From assembly GCF_000230555.1 (NCBI RefSeq), contig NC_016078.1, positions 62,001 to 126,000 of the forward strand: DNA of 64,000 nucleotides, in the 5' to 3' direction. Positions within the stretch are counted from its first letter, which is position 1. Each line of letters opens with the position of its first letter. This document shows positions 10,227-18,791 of the stretch, piece by piece. The stretch comes from Pelagibacterium halotolerans B2. Its GTDB lineage: Bacteria > Pseudomonadota > Alphaproteobacteria > Rhizobiales > Devosiaceae. Below the pieces are notes generated by a model. That model made no database searches. It saw only the letters and a program-made list of their open reading frames with translations, and was not told where the DNA came from. Made by a program: the position numbers and the translations under genes.

Positions 10227-10597
10227 TGCTTTGGATGTCCGCTTGGCGCTTGGGCCGGTCTGTGCACGCGCGCGATGGCCTTGCCGAGTTCGCGCGTCAA
10301 ATTGTCGAACGGTTCGGACAGGCTTTCGCGCCGCCCGATCAACACATAGTCGTGGCCGGCGACCAGCCGGTCCGAACAGGCCCTCACCGCCTCACGCAAC
10401 CGTCTTTTGATGCGGCTGCGTTCAGGCGAGTTGCCGGTCTTTTTGGTCACGGTATATCCCACACCGGGACCAGGATCGGCAACAGAGGTGGCCTGCAACA
10501 CAAAGCCGCGCCTGGCAACTTTACTGCCCCGCGCGGCTTTCAGAAATTGCGCCCGTTTTTTCAGGCGCCGTATCGGCAATGCCGGACTGTCCGGCAT
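10223..10597 (-). CDS. rnpA: Ribonuclease P protein component
   Basis: About 124 residues, basic, with the RNase P protein core: LKKRAQFLKAARG, GYTVTKKTGNSPERSRIKRRLREAVR (contains the RNR-like motif) and DYVLIGR. It binds the RNase P RNA for tRNA 5' maturation. The open frame continues 165 bases upstream over rpmH, but those residues have no family resemblance; I placed the start at MPDSPALPIRRLKKR. It lies between rpmH and yidC in the canonical order. Confidence 0.9.
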   Translation of the reverse strand: MPDSPALPIRRLKKRAQFLKAARGSKVARRGFVLQATSVADPGPGVGYTVTKKTGNSPERSRIKRRLREAVRACSDRLVAGHDYVLIGRRESLSEPFDNLTRELGKAIARVHRPAQAPSGHPKQ

Positions 10598-10617
10598 ATC
10601 GGGCAAAGCCGCCCGAC

Positions 10618-10752
10618 TTACGCCGAAAGCCGCTTGCGCCCGATCGCGCGGCGGCGATTGATGATCTTGCGGCCGTTCTTGGTCGCCATGCGGGCACGGA
10701 AACCGTGACGGCGGGCGCGCACAAGATTGCTCGGCTGGAAAGTACGCTTCAT
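10618..10752 (-). CDS. rpmH: 50S ribosomal protein L34
   Basis: A 44-residue protein: it starts [18 protein letters not shown], continues with [13 protein letters not shown] and ends GRKRLSA, the invariant L34 pattern. It is the first gene of the rpmH-rnpA-yidC unit on the minus strand. The TAA stop is at 10618-10620, 20 bp ahead of rnpA. Confidence 0.97.
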   Translation of the reverse strand: MKRTFQPSNLVRARRHGFRARMATKNGRKIINRRRAIGRKRLSA

Positions 10753-11036
10753 TATGGTTCACCGCGCGCCGGTCCGCGCGATCCTCTGGTTAAGCTTGTC
10801 TGTTGTCTTTAAGTCTTGCGCGAGCGGGCATGGGGCAAGCGTCCCGGGCCATCGGCAAAGGTTGGGCGGCTTATAGGGAAAAGGGAGGGGCAAGTCAATT
10901 GCGCGGCGGGCACAATTGCGTGCGTTCTCTCCCGCTGGCCAGTGGGCCTTGACCGCGCTAAAAGCGTGGCAACAACCATAATGGATTCGGCCATGGGTCG
11001 CGAGCACGATCACGGCCAAAAGGCAAGGGCAGGCGC

Positions 11037-12458
11037 GTGGCGCAGGACGAGAGGATCGACCTTTGCATCGTAGGGGCCGGCCCCGCCGGCATCGCGGCCG
11101 CCGAGCGCGCTGCGGCGCGGGGGTTGCGCGTCGTGCTCGTCGAGGCGGGCGAACTTGGCGGCGTTTCCCACAATTGGGGCGCCCTGCCGGCCCAGGCGCT
11201 CTCCGCGGCGGCCGAGCGCGCGCACCAGATCCGCACGGCCAGGGACCTGGGTCTGGGAAGCGACGAGCCGCGCGTCAATTTCGCCCGCATCAATGCGCGC
11301 ATCCGCACGACGATCGAGGACGCCGGCCCTGCCGTTTCTCCAGAACATCTGGTCGCCCAGGGGATCGAGGTCGTCAACGGCCGGGGCCGGTTCACCGGTC
11401 CGGCGGCGCTGGAGGCCGCGGGGCGTACGATAAGAGCAGCTCATTTCCTCATCGCCACGGGGTCGCGCCCCATCGTGCCCAACCTGCCCGGGCTCGAGGC
11501 GGTACCCTATTATACGCCCGAAACGATTTTCGAGCTCACGCGCCGCCCGTCCCATCTGATTGTCGTGGGGGCCGGTGCCACCGGGCTGGCCCTCGCCCAA
11601 TCCCATCTGCGGCTTGGGGCCAAGGTTAGCGTTGTCGAGATGCTCGAGCCGCTTTCGGGGGAAGATCCCGAGCTTGTCGAAATCGTTCTGCGCCGCCTGC
11701 GGGCCGAAGGGCTCGACCTGCATATTCATACAGGCGTCGTTTCGGTTTCAGCGATCGGCAATGACGAAATCGCTCTCGATATCAAGACCGGCCCTGACGA
11801 AAAGCGGATCGTGGGCACCCATTTGCTGTTTGCCACCGGGCGGCAGCCTGACTTCGAAGGGTTGGGGCTGGAGGCGGCCCGTGTGCGCATGCAGCGGACG
11901 CGCCCCGTGCTCGGGCGATCGGGCCGGACATCGAACCGCCGTATCTTCGTGACGGGCGACGCCGCAGGGCACAGCGGCACCCATGCGGCCCGCCACAGCG
12001 GGGAACGTGCCGTCGACGAGATGACAGGTGCGGGCAGCGGTGAGGGCGTAATCATACCCCACATCGTGCACACCCGGCCGGCCATCGCCCGGGTCGGCAT
12101 GACGGAGGCACAGGCCGCAACCCGCCTCAACGGCCGCTTCGAGATCGTGCGCGTGGCGATGGCCGAGACCGATGCGGCCCGGGCCCGCGCCGAGCCGCAC
12201 GGGCATGCCAGGATCATCCTCGATGCCGGTGGAAGGGTGGTGGGCGCCGGGGTGGTCGGAACGAGCGCGCCCGAGATCATCCCCGTGCTGGCGCTTGCTG
12301 TGGAGCGGAAAATGAAACTGTCCGATCTCGGCAATTTTCTCGTGCCTTATCCCGCTTTTTCCCAGATCATTGCCCTGGCGGCCGCCGAATATGCGCGCAG
12401 CCATGCCGGCGCAAGCCCAGCGGGCTGGCGGCGTGTCCTTAAGCGTTTGTTGCCATAG
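11037..12458 (+). CDS. Pyridine nucleotide-disulfide oxidoreductase-like flavoprotein lacking the redox cysteines
   Basis: A 473-residue FAD/NAD(P)-binding protein of the lipoamide dehydrogenase/mercuric reductase fold. FAD-binding GAGPAG is near residue 10, a second Rossmann GAGATG near 180, and the FAD-contact block FVTGDAAG near 304; a C-terminal dimerisation domain follows. Where the family has a CxxxxC disulfide it reads GGVSHNWGALP, with both Cys replaced, and the C-terminal His-Glu dyad segment reads YPAFSQ. It therefore cannot be a normal disulfide reductase. GTG start with AGGGCAGG upstream. The histidine kinase begins 27 bp later, probably one operon. Confidence 0.85.
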   Translation: MAQDERIDLCIVGAGPAGIAAAERAAARGLRVVLVEAGELGGVSHNWGALPAQALSAAAERAHQIRTARDLGLGSDEPRVNFARINARIRTTIEDAGPAVSPEHLVAQGIEVVNGRGRFTGPAALEAAGRTIRAAHFLIATGSRPIVPNLPGLEAVPYYTPETIFELTRRPSHLIVVGAGATGLALAQSHLRLGAKVSVVEMLEPLSGEDPELVEIVLRRLRAEGLDLHIHTGVVSVSAIGNDEIALDIKTGPDEKRIVGTHLLFATGRQPDFEGLGLEAARVRMQRTRPVLGRSGRTSNRRIFVTGDAAGHSGTHAARHSGERAVDEMTGAGSGEGVIIPHIVHTRPAIARVGMTEAQAATRLNGRFEIVRVAMAETDAARARAEPHGHARIILDAGGRVVGAGVVGTSAPEIIPVLALAVERKMKLSDLGNFLVPYPAFSQIIALAAAEYARSHAGASPAGWRRVLKRLLP

Positions 12459-12484
12459 GCAAAATCGGGCGGTAGTCTGACAAC

Positions 12485-13918
12485 ATGACACGCGACATCG
12501 CCAAGGTGCCCGGTCCTTTCGCCGGCCTCTCCGTCAAGCTCATAGCGGCGATCGCGCTGGTCATTCTTCTCGTGGAGGTCGCGGTCTTTCTGCCATCGCT
12601 CGCCAATTACCGCGTCGGCTGGCTCGAGGACCGGCTGCGCGTTGGCGGCGTGGCTGTGCGGGTGTTCGATACGGTACCCGACGTCATGGATCTGCCAGCC
12701 GAGATTACCGATCCCCTCCTGCAGGCGGCGGGCGCCATCGCAATCGTCTATCGCCGTGAGGGCCAGACCGATCTGATCGGGCTCGAGGCCGTGACCATGC
12801 CCGAGCAGCCCCATCTTGCCGATCTGCGCGACACCAACCCCATGCGCCTGATCGTCGAGGCGCTCGATACGCTGGTCATGGGCGGCCAGCGCACCCTGCG
12901 CATAGTCGGCGTGCCTCCGGGGGCGGGGGACGCTGTGGTGGAAATCCTGATGCCCGAAAGCCCCTTGCGGGCGGATCTTTTGACCTATGCGGGCAATATC
13001 GTGCTGGTTTCGATCGTCATCGCCGGGGTTACGGCCTTCGTCATCTACGTTCTGGCCGAGAATTTGCTGATCGGCCCGATCAAGAGGTTGACCAACCAGA
13101 TGCTGGCCTTCCGGGAAAGCCCGGAAAACGGCACGCTTGTCATCGTGCCCGACGCGGCGCGCAAGGACGAGATCGGCATTCTCGAACGCGCGCTGGCCGA
13201 CACACAGGCCGAACTGTTCGCCATGCTGCGCCAGCGCCGCCATCTCGCCGATCTTGGCATGGCGGTTTCCAAGATCAATCACGACCTGCGCAACATGCTG
13301 ACGTCGGCCCAATTGCTGTCCGACCAGGTGGCCAATCTCGATGATCCTCAGGTCCAGCGCCTGGCGCCGCGGCTTGTGACCACGCTCGACAAGGCCATTG
13401 CCTTTGCCCAGACGGTGCTCGATTACGGCCGCCAGCAATCGGCGCCGCCGCGCGCCGAGCCCGTCGACCTGCGGGCTCTGGGCTTTGAAGCGGCCCTGTC
13501 GGCAGCGCTTACCGGACATCCACGGATCGTATTTGAAAACCAGGTTCCCGACGATTGCGTCATCTCGGTCGATCCCGACCATCTGGCGCGGGTTCTGACG
13601 AACCTTTTCACGAACGCGCGCGAAGCGCTCGACGCAAGCCCTGAGATTTCCTCGCCCCATGTCAGGCTTTCCCGCGAGCATACCGGGGATGGCGTGCGGC
13701 TGGTCGTGGCTGACAACGGACCCGGCCTGCCGCCCCGGGCGCGCGAAAACCTGTTCGTTGCCTTCGAGGGCTCCGCAAGGGCCGGAGGCACCGGCCTGGG
13801 CCTGGCCATTGTGCGCGAACTCGTCGAGGCCAATGGCGGACGCGTCGAACTGCTCGCGACCGAGCGGGGAACGGCTTTCGCTATCGATCTGCCGTCCGGT
13901 GCGGCAGCGGGCGGTTAA
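12485..13918 (+). CDS. Membrane sensor histidine kinase
   Basis: A 477-residue kinase: N-terminal membrane helix (about 16-37), extracytoplasmic sensor part, second helix (about 166-188), a HAMP-like linker, a dimerisation/phosphoacceptor segment with His in INHDLRN (about 267), and an HATPase domain with N box (LTNLFTNAREAL), G1 (DNGPGLP) and G2 (GTGLGLAIV). No response regulator is adjacent; the partner lies elsewhere. The flavoprotein gene directly upstream may supply or sense the redox input, which is inference. Confidence 0.9.
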   Translation: MTRDIAKVPGPFAGLSVKLIAAIALVILLVEVAVFLPSLANYRVGWLEDRLRVGGVAVRVFDTVPDVMDLPAEITDPLLQAAGAIAIVYRREGQTDLIGLEAVTMPEQPHLADLRDTNPMRLIVEALDTLVMGGQRTLRIVGVPPGAGDAVVEILMPESPLRADLLTYAGNIVLVSIVIAGVTAFVIYVLAENLLIGPIKRLTNQMLAFRESPENGTLVIVPDAARKDEIGILERALADTQAELFAMLRQRRHLADLGMAVSKINHDLRNMLTSAQLLSDQVANLDDPQVQRLAPRLVTTLDKAIAFAQTVLDYGRQQSAPPRAEPVDLRALGFEAALSAALTGHPRIVFENQVPDDCVISVDPDHLARVLTNLFTNAREALDASPEISSPHVRLSREHTGDGVRLVVADNGPGLPPRARENLFVAFEGSARAGGTGLGLAIVRELVEANGGRVELLATERGTAFAIDLPSGAAAGG

Positions 13919-13951
13919 TGAAATTTCCTAGAAAACTTCCCGCCTTGGCCC

Positions 13952-13979
13952 CTTGCAATGGCCGCCGAGCCGGTATAAG
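13952..13979 (+). promoter_or_regulatory. Putative promoter of tRNA-Arg
   Basis: A CTTGCA -35-like hexamer (13952-13957) and a TATAAG -10-like hexamer (13974-13979) are 16 bp apart, about 57 bp before the tRNA 5' end. Suggested by spacing and position only. Confidence 0.45.
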
Positions 13980-14036
13980 CGTTCGCCTGCCGCTCGGGGC
14001 ACCGCTCCGAAACCGCGTTCATCGCACCGGCACTGC

Positions 14037-14113
14037 GCGCCCGTAGCTCAGCTGGATAGAGCACCAGACTACGAATCTGGGGGTCAGAGGTTCGAATCCT
14101 TTCGGGCGCGCCA
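14037..14113 (+). tRNA. tRNA-Arg (anticodon ACG)
   Basis: A full cloverleaf: acceptor arms GCGCCCG (14037-14043) and CGGGCGC with the encoded CCA at 14111-14113, D-arm GCTC/GAGC, anticodon stem CCAGA/TCTGG with loop CTACGAA, and a T-loop TTCGAAT. Anticodon ACG (read as inosine) decodes CGU, CGC and CGA. No integrase or att duplication is seen nearby. Confidence 0.96.
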
Positions 14114-14190
14114 TTTTTTCGCTCACGCCAGTCTCACTTCGTTCGACGGCTCCGCGAGGGTGGCCTGCCCGGCCAATCGCTCGACTGGTC

Positions 14191-14967
14191 TTACGCGGGC
14201 ATGATCCAGATGGTTCCTGAGCGGGGGTTGCGGGTTAAGGTTGCATCGATCCGAAAGACCTGGGCCAGATTCTCGGTATTGAGAACATTGTCGGGCCGAT
14301 CGCATGCAACAAGTTGGCCGTCATGGAGCAGGCAGAGCCGGTCGCAGAACATGGCTGCAAGATTGAGGTCGTGCAGAGCCGCGATGACCGTGATCCCCAG
14401 ATTGCGAATGAAGCGCAAGAGATTGATCTGGTGGTGAATATCGAGGTGATTGGTCGGCTCGTCGAGCACCAGAACCGCCGGTTGCTGAACAAGAGCGCGC
14501 GCCACCAGAACCCGCTGGCGTTCGCCCCCCGACAAGGTTCTGAACAATCGGTCCCTCAGCGATTGTAACTGCAACAGATCAAGGGCCGCTTCGACAAGGG
14601 CGCTGTCATGGTCGGTGTCCGCTTCGAAAAGCTTTTTGTGTGCGGAGCGGCCCATGGCGATCACGTCGCTGACCGTCAGTGGAAAGTCGGCAGGCATGTC
14701 CTGAAGGACGGCGCCAACGTGGCGGGCCGTCCACTGCGCCGATTGTTGCCAGACGTCTTTTCCATTCACCAGAACACGGCCGCCCGTGGGGCGATTGGTG
14801 CGATAGATCGTGCGCAGCAGGGAGGACTTTCCCGCACCGTTGGGACCCAAAAGGCCGATCATTTCCCCCGGTGCGACGGCGAGCGACACGGAATTGACAA
14901 GAGCCTTGCCGTTCACGGCAAAGCTGACGTTTTCAAGGGTCAGCGTTCCGGACCTGATATAATTCAT
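14191..14967 (-). CDS. ABC transporter ATP-binding protein, BtuD/FecE type (cobalamin or corrinoid import)
   Basis: A 258-residue ATPase of the iron-siderophore/vitamin B12 class: Walker A GPNGAGKS near residue 40, signature LSGGERQRV, and Walker B VLVLDEPTNHLD with the class-typical NHLDI. It energises the FecCD-type permease whose stop overlaps its ATG by 4 bases. It is the last gene of a minus-strand operon that begins under a cobalamin riboswitch, so a corrinoid is the most probable substrate. Confidence 0.9.
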   Translation of the reverse strand: MNYIRSGTLTLENVSFAVNGKALVNSVSLAVAPGEMIGLLGPNGAGKSSLLRTIYRTNRPTGGRVLVNGKDVWQQSAQWTARHVGAVLQDMPADFPLTVSDVIAMGRSAHKKLFEADTDHDSALVEAALDLLQLQSLRDRLFRTLSGGERQRVLVARALVQQPAVLVLDEPTNHLDIHHQINLLRFIRNLGITVIAALHDLNLAAMFCDRLCLLHDGQLVACDRPDNVLNTENLAQVFRIDATLTRNPRSGTIWIMPA

Positions 14968-16136
14968 GCCGACTGTTCCCGGACCTTGGCGTCGCGGCGC
15001 AGCAACCAGATGAAGAAGGGGCCGCCGACAAGGGCCGTTATGATCCCCACGGGCAACTCAAGCGGTGAAATGACCGCCCGGGCGACAAGATCGGCCGCAA
15101 TTGCGAAGCTGGCCCCGACCAATGCGACGGCCGGAAGCGCCCGGCGATGGTCCGAACCCACGAGAAAACGGACGATGTGAGGCACGATCAGGCCCACAAA
15201 ACCGATGACGCCGGAAACCGCGACCATGACCCCGGTGAGCGCGGCGGTAAGGACGAACATTCGCTGCCGGAAATGATGCACGTCGAGCCCCAGTGCAGTT
15301 GCGCTTTCATCGCCGGCCATCAGGAGGTTAAGGCGTCGCGCCTGTACCAGCATTATCCCAAGACCAACGACCAGCGCCGCGACCGGCAAGGGCAGAAGCT
15401 TCCACTGAGCCGCCGCAAACCCGCCCAGTGTCCAGAAAAGCACGCGTGAGGCCAGTTGCGGATCGGGTGAAGTGAGGACAAAAAGGCTGGTGAGTGCGCT
15501 CAACACCGCGCTCATGGCGATACCCGCCAGAACGAGCCGGGTTGGCGTGATCTGTCCGCCGGTCCGCGCCACCCAGAAGACGACGATCAGGGTGACGAGT
15601 GCGCCAGCGAAGGCCGAGATATATAGTGTAAAGGCGCCCAGACCCATCAGGCCCCAACGCATCACCACGACTGCGCCGGTAGCGGCACCCGAGGAAACGC
15701 CGAGAATGCTGGGGCCGGCTAATGGGTTGCGAACAATGGCCTGAATTGTCATTCCGGTGGCCGCCAGCGTTGCGCCGACGGCGCCGGCCAGGATTACCCG
15801 CGGCACGCGCGTTTCGATTATGATCGTCTCATAGACGTCGCGCCAGGTGACGGGCACCAACTCGAAGCCCATAAGCCAATTGACGAGGATGCCCAGCGCC
15901 GTCGGCGCCGGGATGGAAACCGAGCCGAACATCAGGCCCAGGACCGACAGAACAACCAGAAAGGCGGCCAGGACCCCCATGGCAAGTCCATAGGGCATAG
16001 ACGCCGCCCGCACCGGTGCCGAGGGCGCCCGGCCGGCAATGGAACCGCCATTTGCGGAGCCGGGCGTGGAGCGCAGCACGGCGAGGAGCCTTGATTGCTC
16101 CCCGCCATCGTTCATGTCCGGCTTGCTGTCGAGCAT
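14964..16136 (-). CDS. FecCD/BtuC-family ABC permease
   Basis: About 390 residues with roughly ten membrane segments of the FecCD family, recognisable from RVILAGAVGATLAATGM, NPLAGPSILGVSSGAA and GFVGLIVPHIVRFLVG near the C-terminus. It forms the channel of the importer. A hydrophilic N-terminal extension of about 60 residues makes it longer than the usual 330-350. ATG 16136 lies 8 bp after the substrate-binding gene's stop and lacks a good ribosome site, suggesting translational coupling. Confidence 0.9.
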   Translation of the reverse strand: MLDSKPDMNDGGEQSRLLAVLRSTPGSANGGSIAGRAPSAPVRAASMPYGLAMGVLAAFLVVLSVLGLMFGSVSIPAPTALGILVNWLMGFELVPVTWRDVYETIIIETRVPRVILAGAVGATLAATGMTIQAIVRNPLAGPSILGVSSGAATGAVVVMRWGLMGLGAFTLYISAFAGALVTLIVVFWVARTGGQITPTRLVLAGIAMSAVLSALTSLFVLTSPDPQLASRVLFWTLGGFAAAQWKLLPLPVAALVVGLGIMLVQARRLNLLMAGDESATALGLDVHHFRQRMFVLTAALTGVMVAVSGVIGFVGLIVPHIVRFLVGSDHRRALPAVALVGASFAIAADLVARAVISPLELPVGIITALVGGPFFIWLLRRDAKVREQSA

Positions 16137-16143
16137 GGTGCGA

Positions 16144-17142
16144 CTATTCGGCGAAGGCGTCGGGATGAAATGCCCTGGCCATTGCCTCGACGGCATCGAG
16201 GGTGCTCGGTCCGGGCTGGCCTTTGACCGAATCGATAAGGATGAAGCGTTCGTTGAGCACTGCGGGAACCTCGGCGATGGCTGGCGTTGCCTTGAGGGTG
16301 TCGATACGGGCCTGTCCCAGTTCGGTGTCGGGATCCTCCACGATCTGGCCGCTTGCCGTGCCCGAATAGAACACCACGATATATTCGGGCTCGCGCTCGG
16401 CGATCTGCTCCCAGCTCACCTGACCGTAGCGATTGGCAACATCGGCAAAGATGTTTTCGCCGCCAGCGGCTTCGACGGCCCGGGACAGCAGGGTGTGCCC
16501 CAACACGGCATTGGGAGTGGTATCGCCCCCATTATAGATGAACACCGATATCGGTTCGACGCCTTCAAGGTCCTGGGCCACGGCATCGAGACGGGTCGAG
16601 AGTTCATCAACCAGCGCCTCGCCGCGATCTGCAACCCCGAAAATCGATGCGACGGAATCGATTTCGGCGAACAGTTCGGCAAAGCCGAACGGACCGAGAT
16701 TGCAGCCTTCGGTGTTGAGCCGGGTTTTCATGCCCAGATCGTGCAACTGGTCGCGGGTATGGCGCGACTCGCTGAAACCGTCCGGATAGCCCGCATAAAC
16801 AAAATCGGCCTCGGCCTCGATCAGTTCTTCGGTCGTTGCCACCAGCGGGGAGATGATCGGAACCTCGGCATAGGCGTCGGCGTATGCGGGGCTGATCTTG
16901 AGGTTGGCCATGTAGGAGGTCCCGGCCATGCGATCTTCGAGCCCCAGCGCCAGCATCAACTCGGTGGCGTTGTTGGACAGCGTGACGGCCCGTTCGGGTG
17001 CCGCCTCGTAGGTCGTGGTCACGCCACAGTTCTCGTCGGTATAGGGAAAGCCGGTTTGCTCGGCGAGCGCAGGTGAAGCAGCCAGCATAAGAGCCAGTGC
17101 GCCGACGATACCCGGCCGGCGGTGAGTGTGAAGATTGATCAT
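16144..17142 (-). CDS. Periplasmic substrate-binding protein, BtuF/FepB-like (PF01497)
   Basis: About 332 residues with a Sec signal (cleavage after SPALAE near residue 28). The mature part shows a helical-backbone binding-protein pattern: a TLSNNATELMLALGLEDRMAG block early and a DTLKATPAIAEVPAVLNERF block late. It should deliver the substrate to the adjacent permease. The stop of the monooxygenase gene overlaps the start as TGATG. A B12 riboswitch upstream argues for a corrinoid rather than an iron chelate. Confidence 0.88.
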   Translation of the reverse strand: MINLHTHRRPGIVGALALMLAASPALAEQTGFPYTDENCGVTTTYEAAPERAVTLSNNATELMLALGLEDRMAGTSYMANLKISPAYADAYAEVPIISPLVATTEELIEAEADFVYAGYPDGFSESRHTRDQLHDLGMKTRLNTEGCNLGPFGFAELFAEIDSVASIFGVADRGEALVDELSTRLDAVAQDLEGVEPISVFIYNGGDTTPNAVLGHTLLSRAVEAAGGENIFADVANRYGQVSWEQIAEREPEYIVVFYSGTASGQIVEDPDTELGQARIDTLKATPAIAEVPAVLNERFILIDSVKGQPGPSTLDAVEAMARAFHPDAFAE

Positions 17143-18167
17143 CAATGGACCTCGGTTGACGGAGTGGATGGAGAAAGGGATTGGAGTGCGCCGAGCGCTT
17201 CCTGGCCGAAAAGGGTTGCCATGGCGTCGGCCTGAGGCTCGGGGACCTCACCATTACAATTGAAGATCAGCCGAACGCTCTCGATGCCGGTCTGGTCGCG
17301 CAGGGACGTCAATTGCTCGACACAGTCCTCCGGGCTGCCCGCGACCATCTGCCGGCTGAGGAAGAAATCGCGATCGATCGGTTTGATCGTGTCCAGCGGC
17401 CGGTTCTGGGCGATCGCGTAGCGCTTCCGCCTTTCGTAAAGGCGAGGCAGTACGGCATCGACAGTCGCAAGGGCCTCGGCGCGTGTGGGCGCGATCGTGA
17501 CGTAGCGCGAAATCGAGAAATCGGCCGGATAGCGCCCGGATCGGTTGCCGGCAATCTCGTCATAGACCGAGAGCTGCCTTTGCTCGGGGGGCTCAAGACT
17601 GAGGAGAAGCGGGAGATCGCGCGAGACGGCGAATTCTATGGTCTCCGCGGTCGAACCGGCGGCATAGACGGGAATTCGTTCACCGTCGGGCAAGAGCGGT
17701 CCTACCGGCGCGGAGGAACTTGGCCACGCGCTACCCTCGGAAACGAGGGTGGGCCGGTGCCAGGCGGATTTCATCAGCACAAAGGATTGTTCGAACCGAT
17801 CGCGGGTGCTCTCGGGCGGAATGCCCAGGACGGCAAGCGTTGACGGATGCGTCCCGCGCCCGATGCCGAGGTCGAATCGTCCCCCGCTCTGCCAGTGCAG
17901 TTGGGCAATTTGCTCGGCGAGCAGCAGAGGGTGGTAGAGCGGCAGGACCACGATGGAGGTGCCAACCCGAATACGTCTTGTCCGGGCAAAGATCGAAGCG
18001 GCAAGAAGCAGGGTGGAGGGGTAGGGATCGGGCGGTTGCTGGAAATGGAATTCGTTGAACCAGATCCCATTGTAACCCAATGCATCCATTCGTGAGCAGA
18101 AATCCAGAACAGCATGATGGTCGAGGGCCCTTGTGCCCCGCGTAAAGCCGGCAATATCAATTCTCAT
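17142..18167 (-). CDS. Luciferase-like (LLM class) flavin-dependent monooxygenase in a cobalamin-riboswitch operon
   Basis: A 341-residue TIM-barrel FMN oxidoreductase of the bacterial luciferase family: N-terminal MRIDIAGFTRG strand, NEFHFQQ near residue 40, RIRVGTSIVVLPLYHPLLLAEQ, and GGRFDLGIGRGTHP, the usual LLM landmarks. Such enzymes use reduced flavin and oxygen on small organic substrates. The start at 18167 has GGAGGG upstream and gives the family N-terminus. It is the first gene after the riboswitch and overlaps the binding-protein gene, so a role in corrinoid acquisition or remodelling is inferred; the reaction is unknown. Confidence 0.85.
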   Translation of the reverse strand: MRIDIAGFTRGTRALDHHAVLDFCSRMDALGYNGIWFNEFHFQQPPDPYPSTLLLAASIFARTRRIRVGTSIVVLPLYHPLLLAEQIAQLHWQSGGRFDLGIGRGTHPSTLAVLGIPPESTRDRFEQSFVLMKSAWHRPTLVSEGSAWPSSSAPVGPLLPDGERIPVYAAGSTAETIEFAVSRDLPLLLSLEPPEQRQLSVYDEIAGNRSGRYPADFSISRYVTIAPTRAEALATVDAVLPRLYERRKRYAIAQNRPLDTIKPIDRDFFLSRQMVAGSPEDCVEQLTSLRDQTGIESVRLIFNCNGEVPEPQADAMATLFGQEALGALQSLSPSTPSTEVH

Positions 18168-18499
18168 GGCTTTCCCTCCACACACCGATTGCCAGCGCCG
18201 ACGCTGAGACGGTCGGGGGGTTCCCGCGTCTTGCAAGGCAGCCCGATTTGGCGCTCAGACGATTGCATGCCGAAATACCGAAAGCCTGCACGTTCACCGC
18301 GTCACGGGCCAAAAACTTGCAAATTCCATGCAAGTTTTTACCGGTCGCCTCGTCAGCGCGGTTCAAATGGAATGTTGGGTATGGCGCCCGCATGGACCCG
18401 GCCTTTTCAAGACGGGCGCATGAACGCAATTAGACGCATAAGGCTGCGGAATGCTCATTTTCTGCCCCTGCCGGAACACCTCGTCCGGCTTCATGGTAT
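18168..18499 (-). other. Long leader between riboswitch and monooxygenase gene
   Basis: About 330 bases without a convincing gene. It contains a perfect 11-bp inverted repeat at 18311-18339 (arms AAAAACTTGCA and TGCAAGTTTTT, 7-nt loop) that could be a terminator on the minus strand. A 90-codon frame (18157-18429, minus) crosses it but has no recognisable features. The riboswitch effect may act through this leader. Confidence 0.5.
18311..18339. terminator. Symmetric AT-rich hairpin in the riboswitch leader
   Basis: An 11-bp perfect stem ending in five Ts on the minus strand, 160 nt after the riboswitch core. It could be an intrinsic terminator within the leader, or an operator palindrome. The sequence alone does not decide. 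Confidence 0.5.
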
Positions 18500-18665
18500 G
18501 GTGCCTGGGCAGGTCTCCTGGCTCACGGCTCTGGCGCGTTCGCGGCCTTCCCGGACATCTCCAGTGGCATCATTGCGAAACGCTCGCCGCTTACAGTTGC
18601 GAGGGCAGCCACGGCGTTGGCCCCTGATGGGTAATCCGCACCGTGTTCCCTTTTAATCCGCGCAT
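18500..18665 (-). ncRNA. Cobalamin riboswitch
   Basis: Read on the minus strand, the RNA has the conserved B12 box AGCCAGGAGACCTGCC (complement of 18508-18523), the upstream GGGAACACGGTGCGG element and the GCTGCCCTCGCAACTGTAAGCGG core (near 18575-18615). These are the adenosylcobalamin riboswitch signatures. It precedes the monooxygenase-BtuFCD operon, predicting repression when cobalamin is abundant. Exact ends are approximate. Confidence 0.93.
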
Positions 18666-18740
18666 ATGGCGGAACCGAAGCGTTCCGTTTCTCGCATAAC
18701 CAATGCGGTGACACAAGATGGGTGATCCGCTCCGCACAAA

Positions 18741-18775
18741 CGAAATGCGCCGGAGCAAAACCCCGGCGCATTTCG
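18741..18775 (-). terminator. Terminator of the alpha/beta hydrolase gene
   Basis: A perfect 13-bp stem (arms 18741-18753 and 18763-18775) lies 17 bp after the hydrolase stop on the minus strand, followed by a short T/G-rich tail. It separates this gene from the riboswitch operon. Confidence 0.75.
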
Positions 18776-18791
18776 TCAACTTGGCGGCAGA

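Noticed and set aside
8397..10349. 650-codon open frame on the plus strand opposite yidC
   Set aside because: It is the antisense shadow of yidC in high-GC DNA; the translation is rich in Arg, His and Gly with no family features, while the minus strand encodes a textbook YidC.
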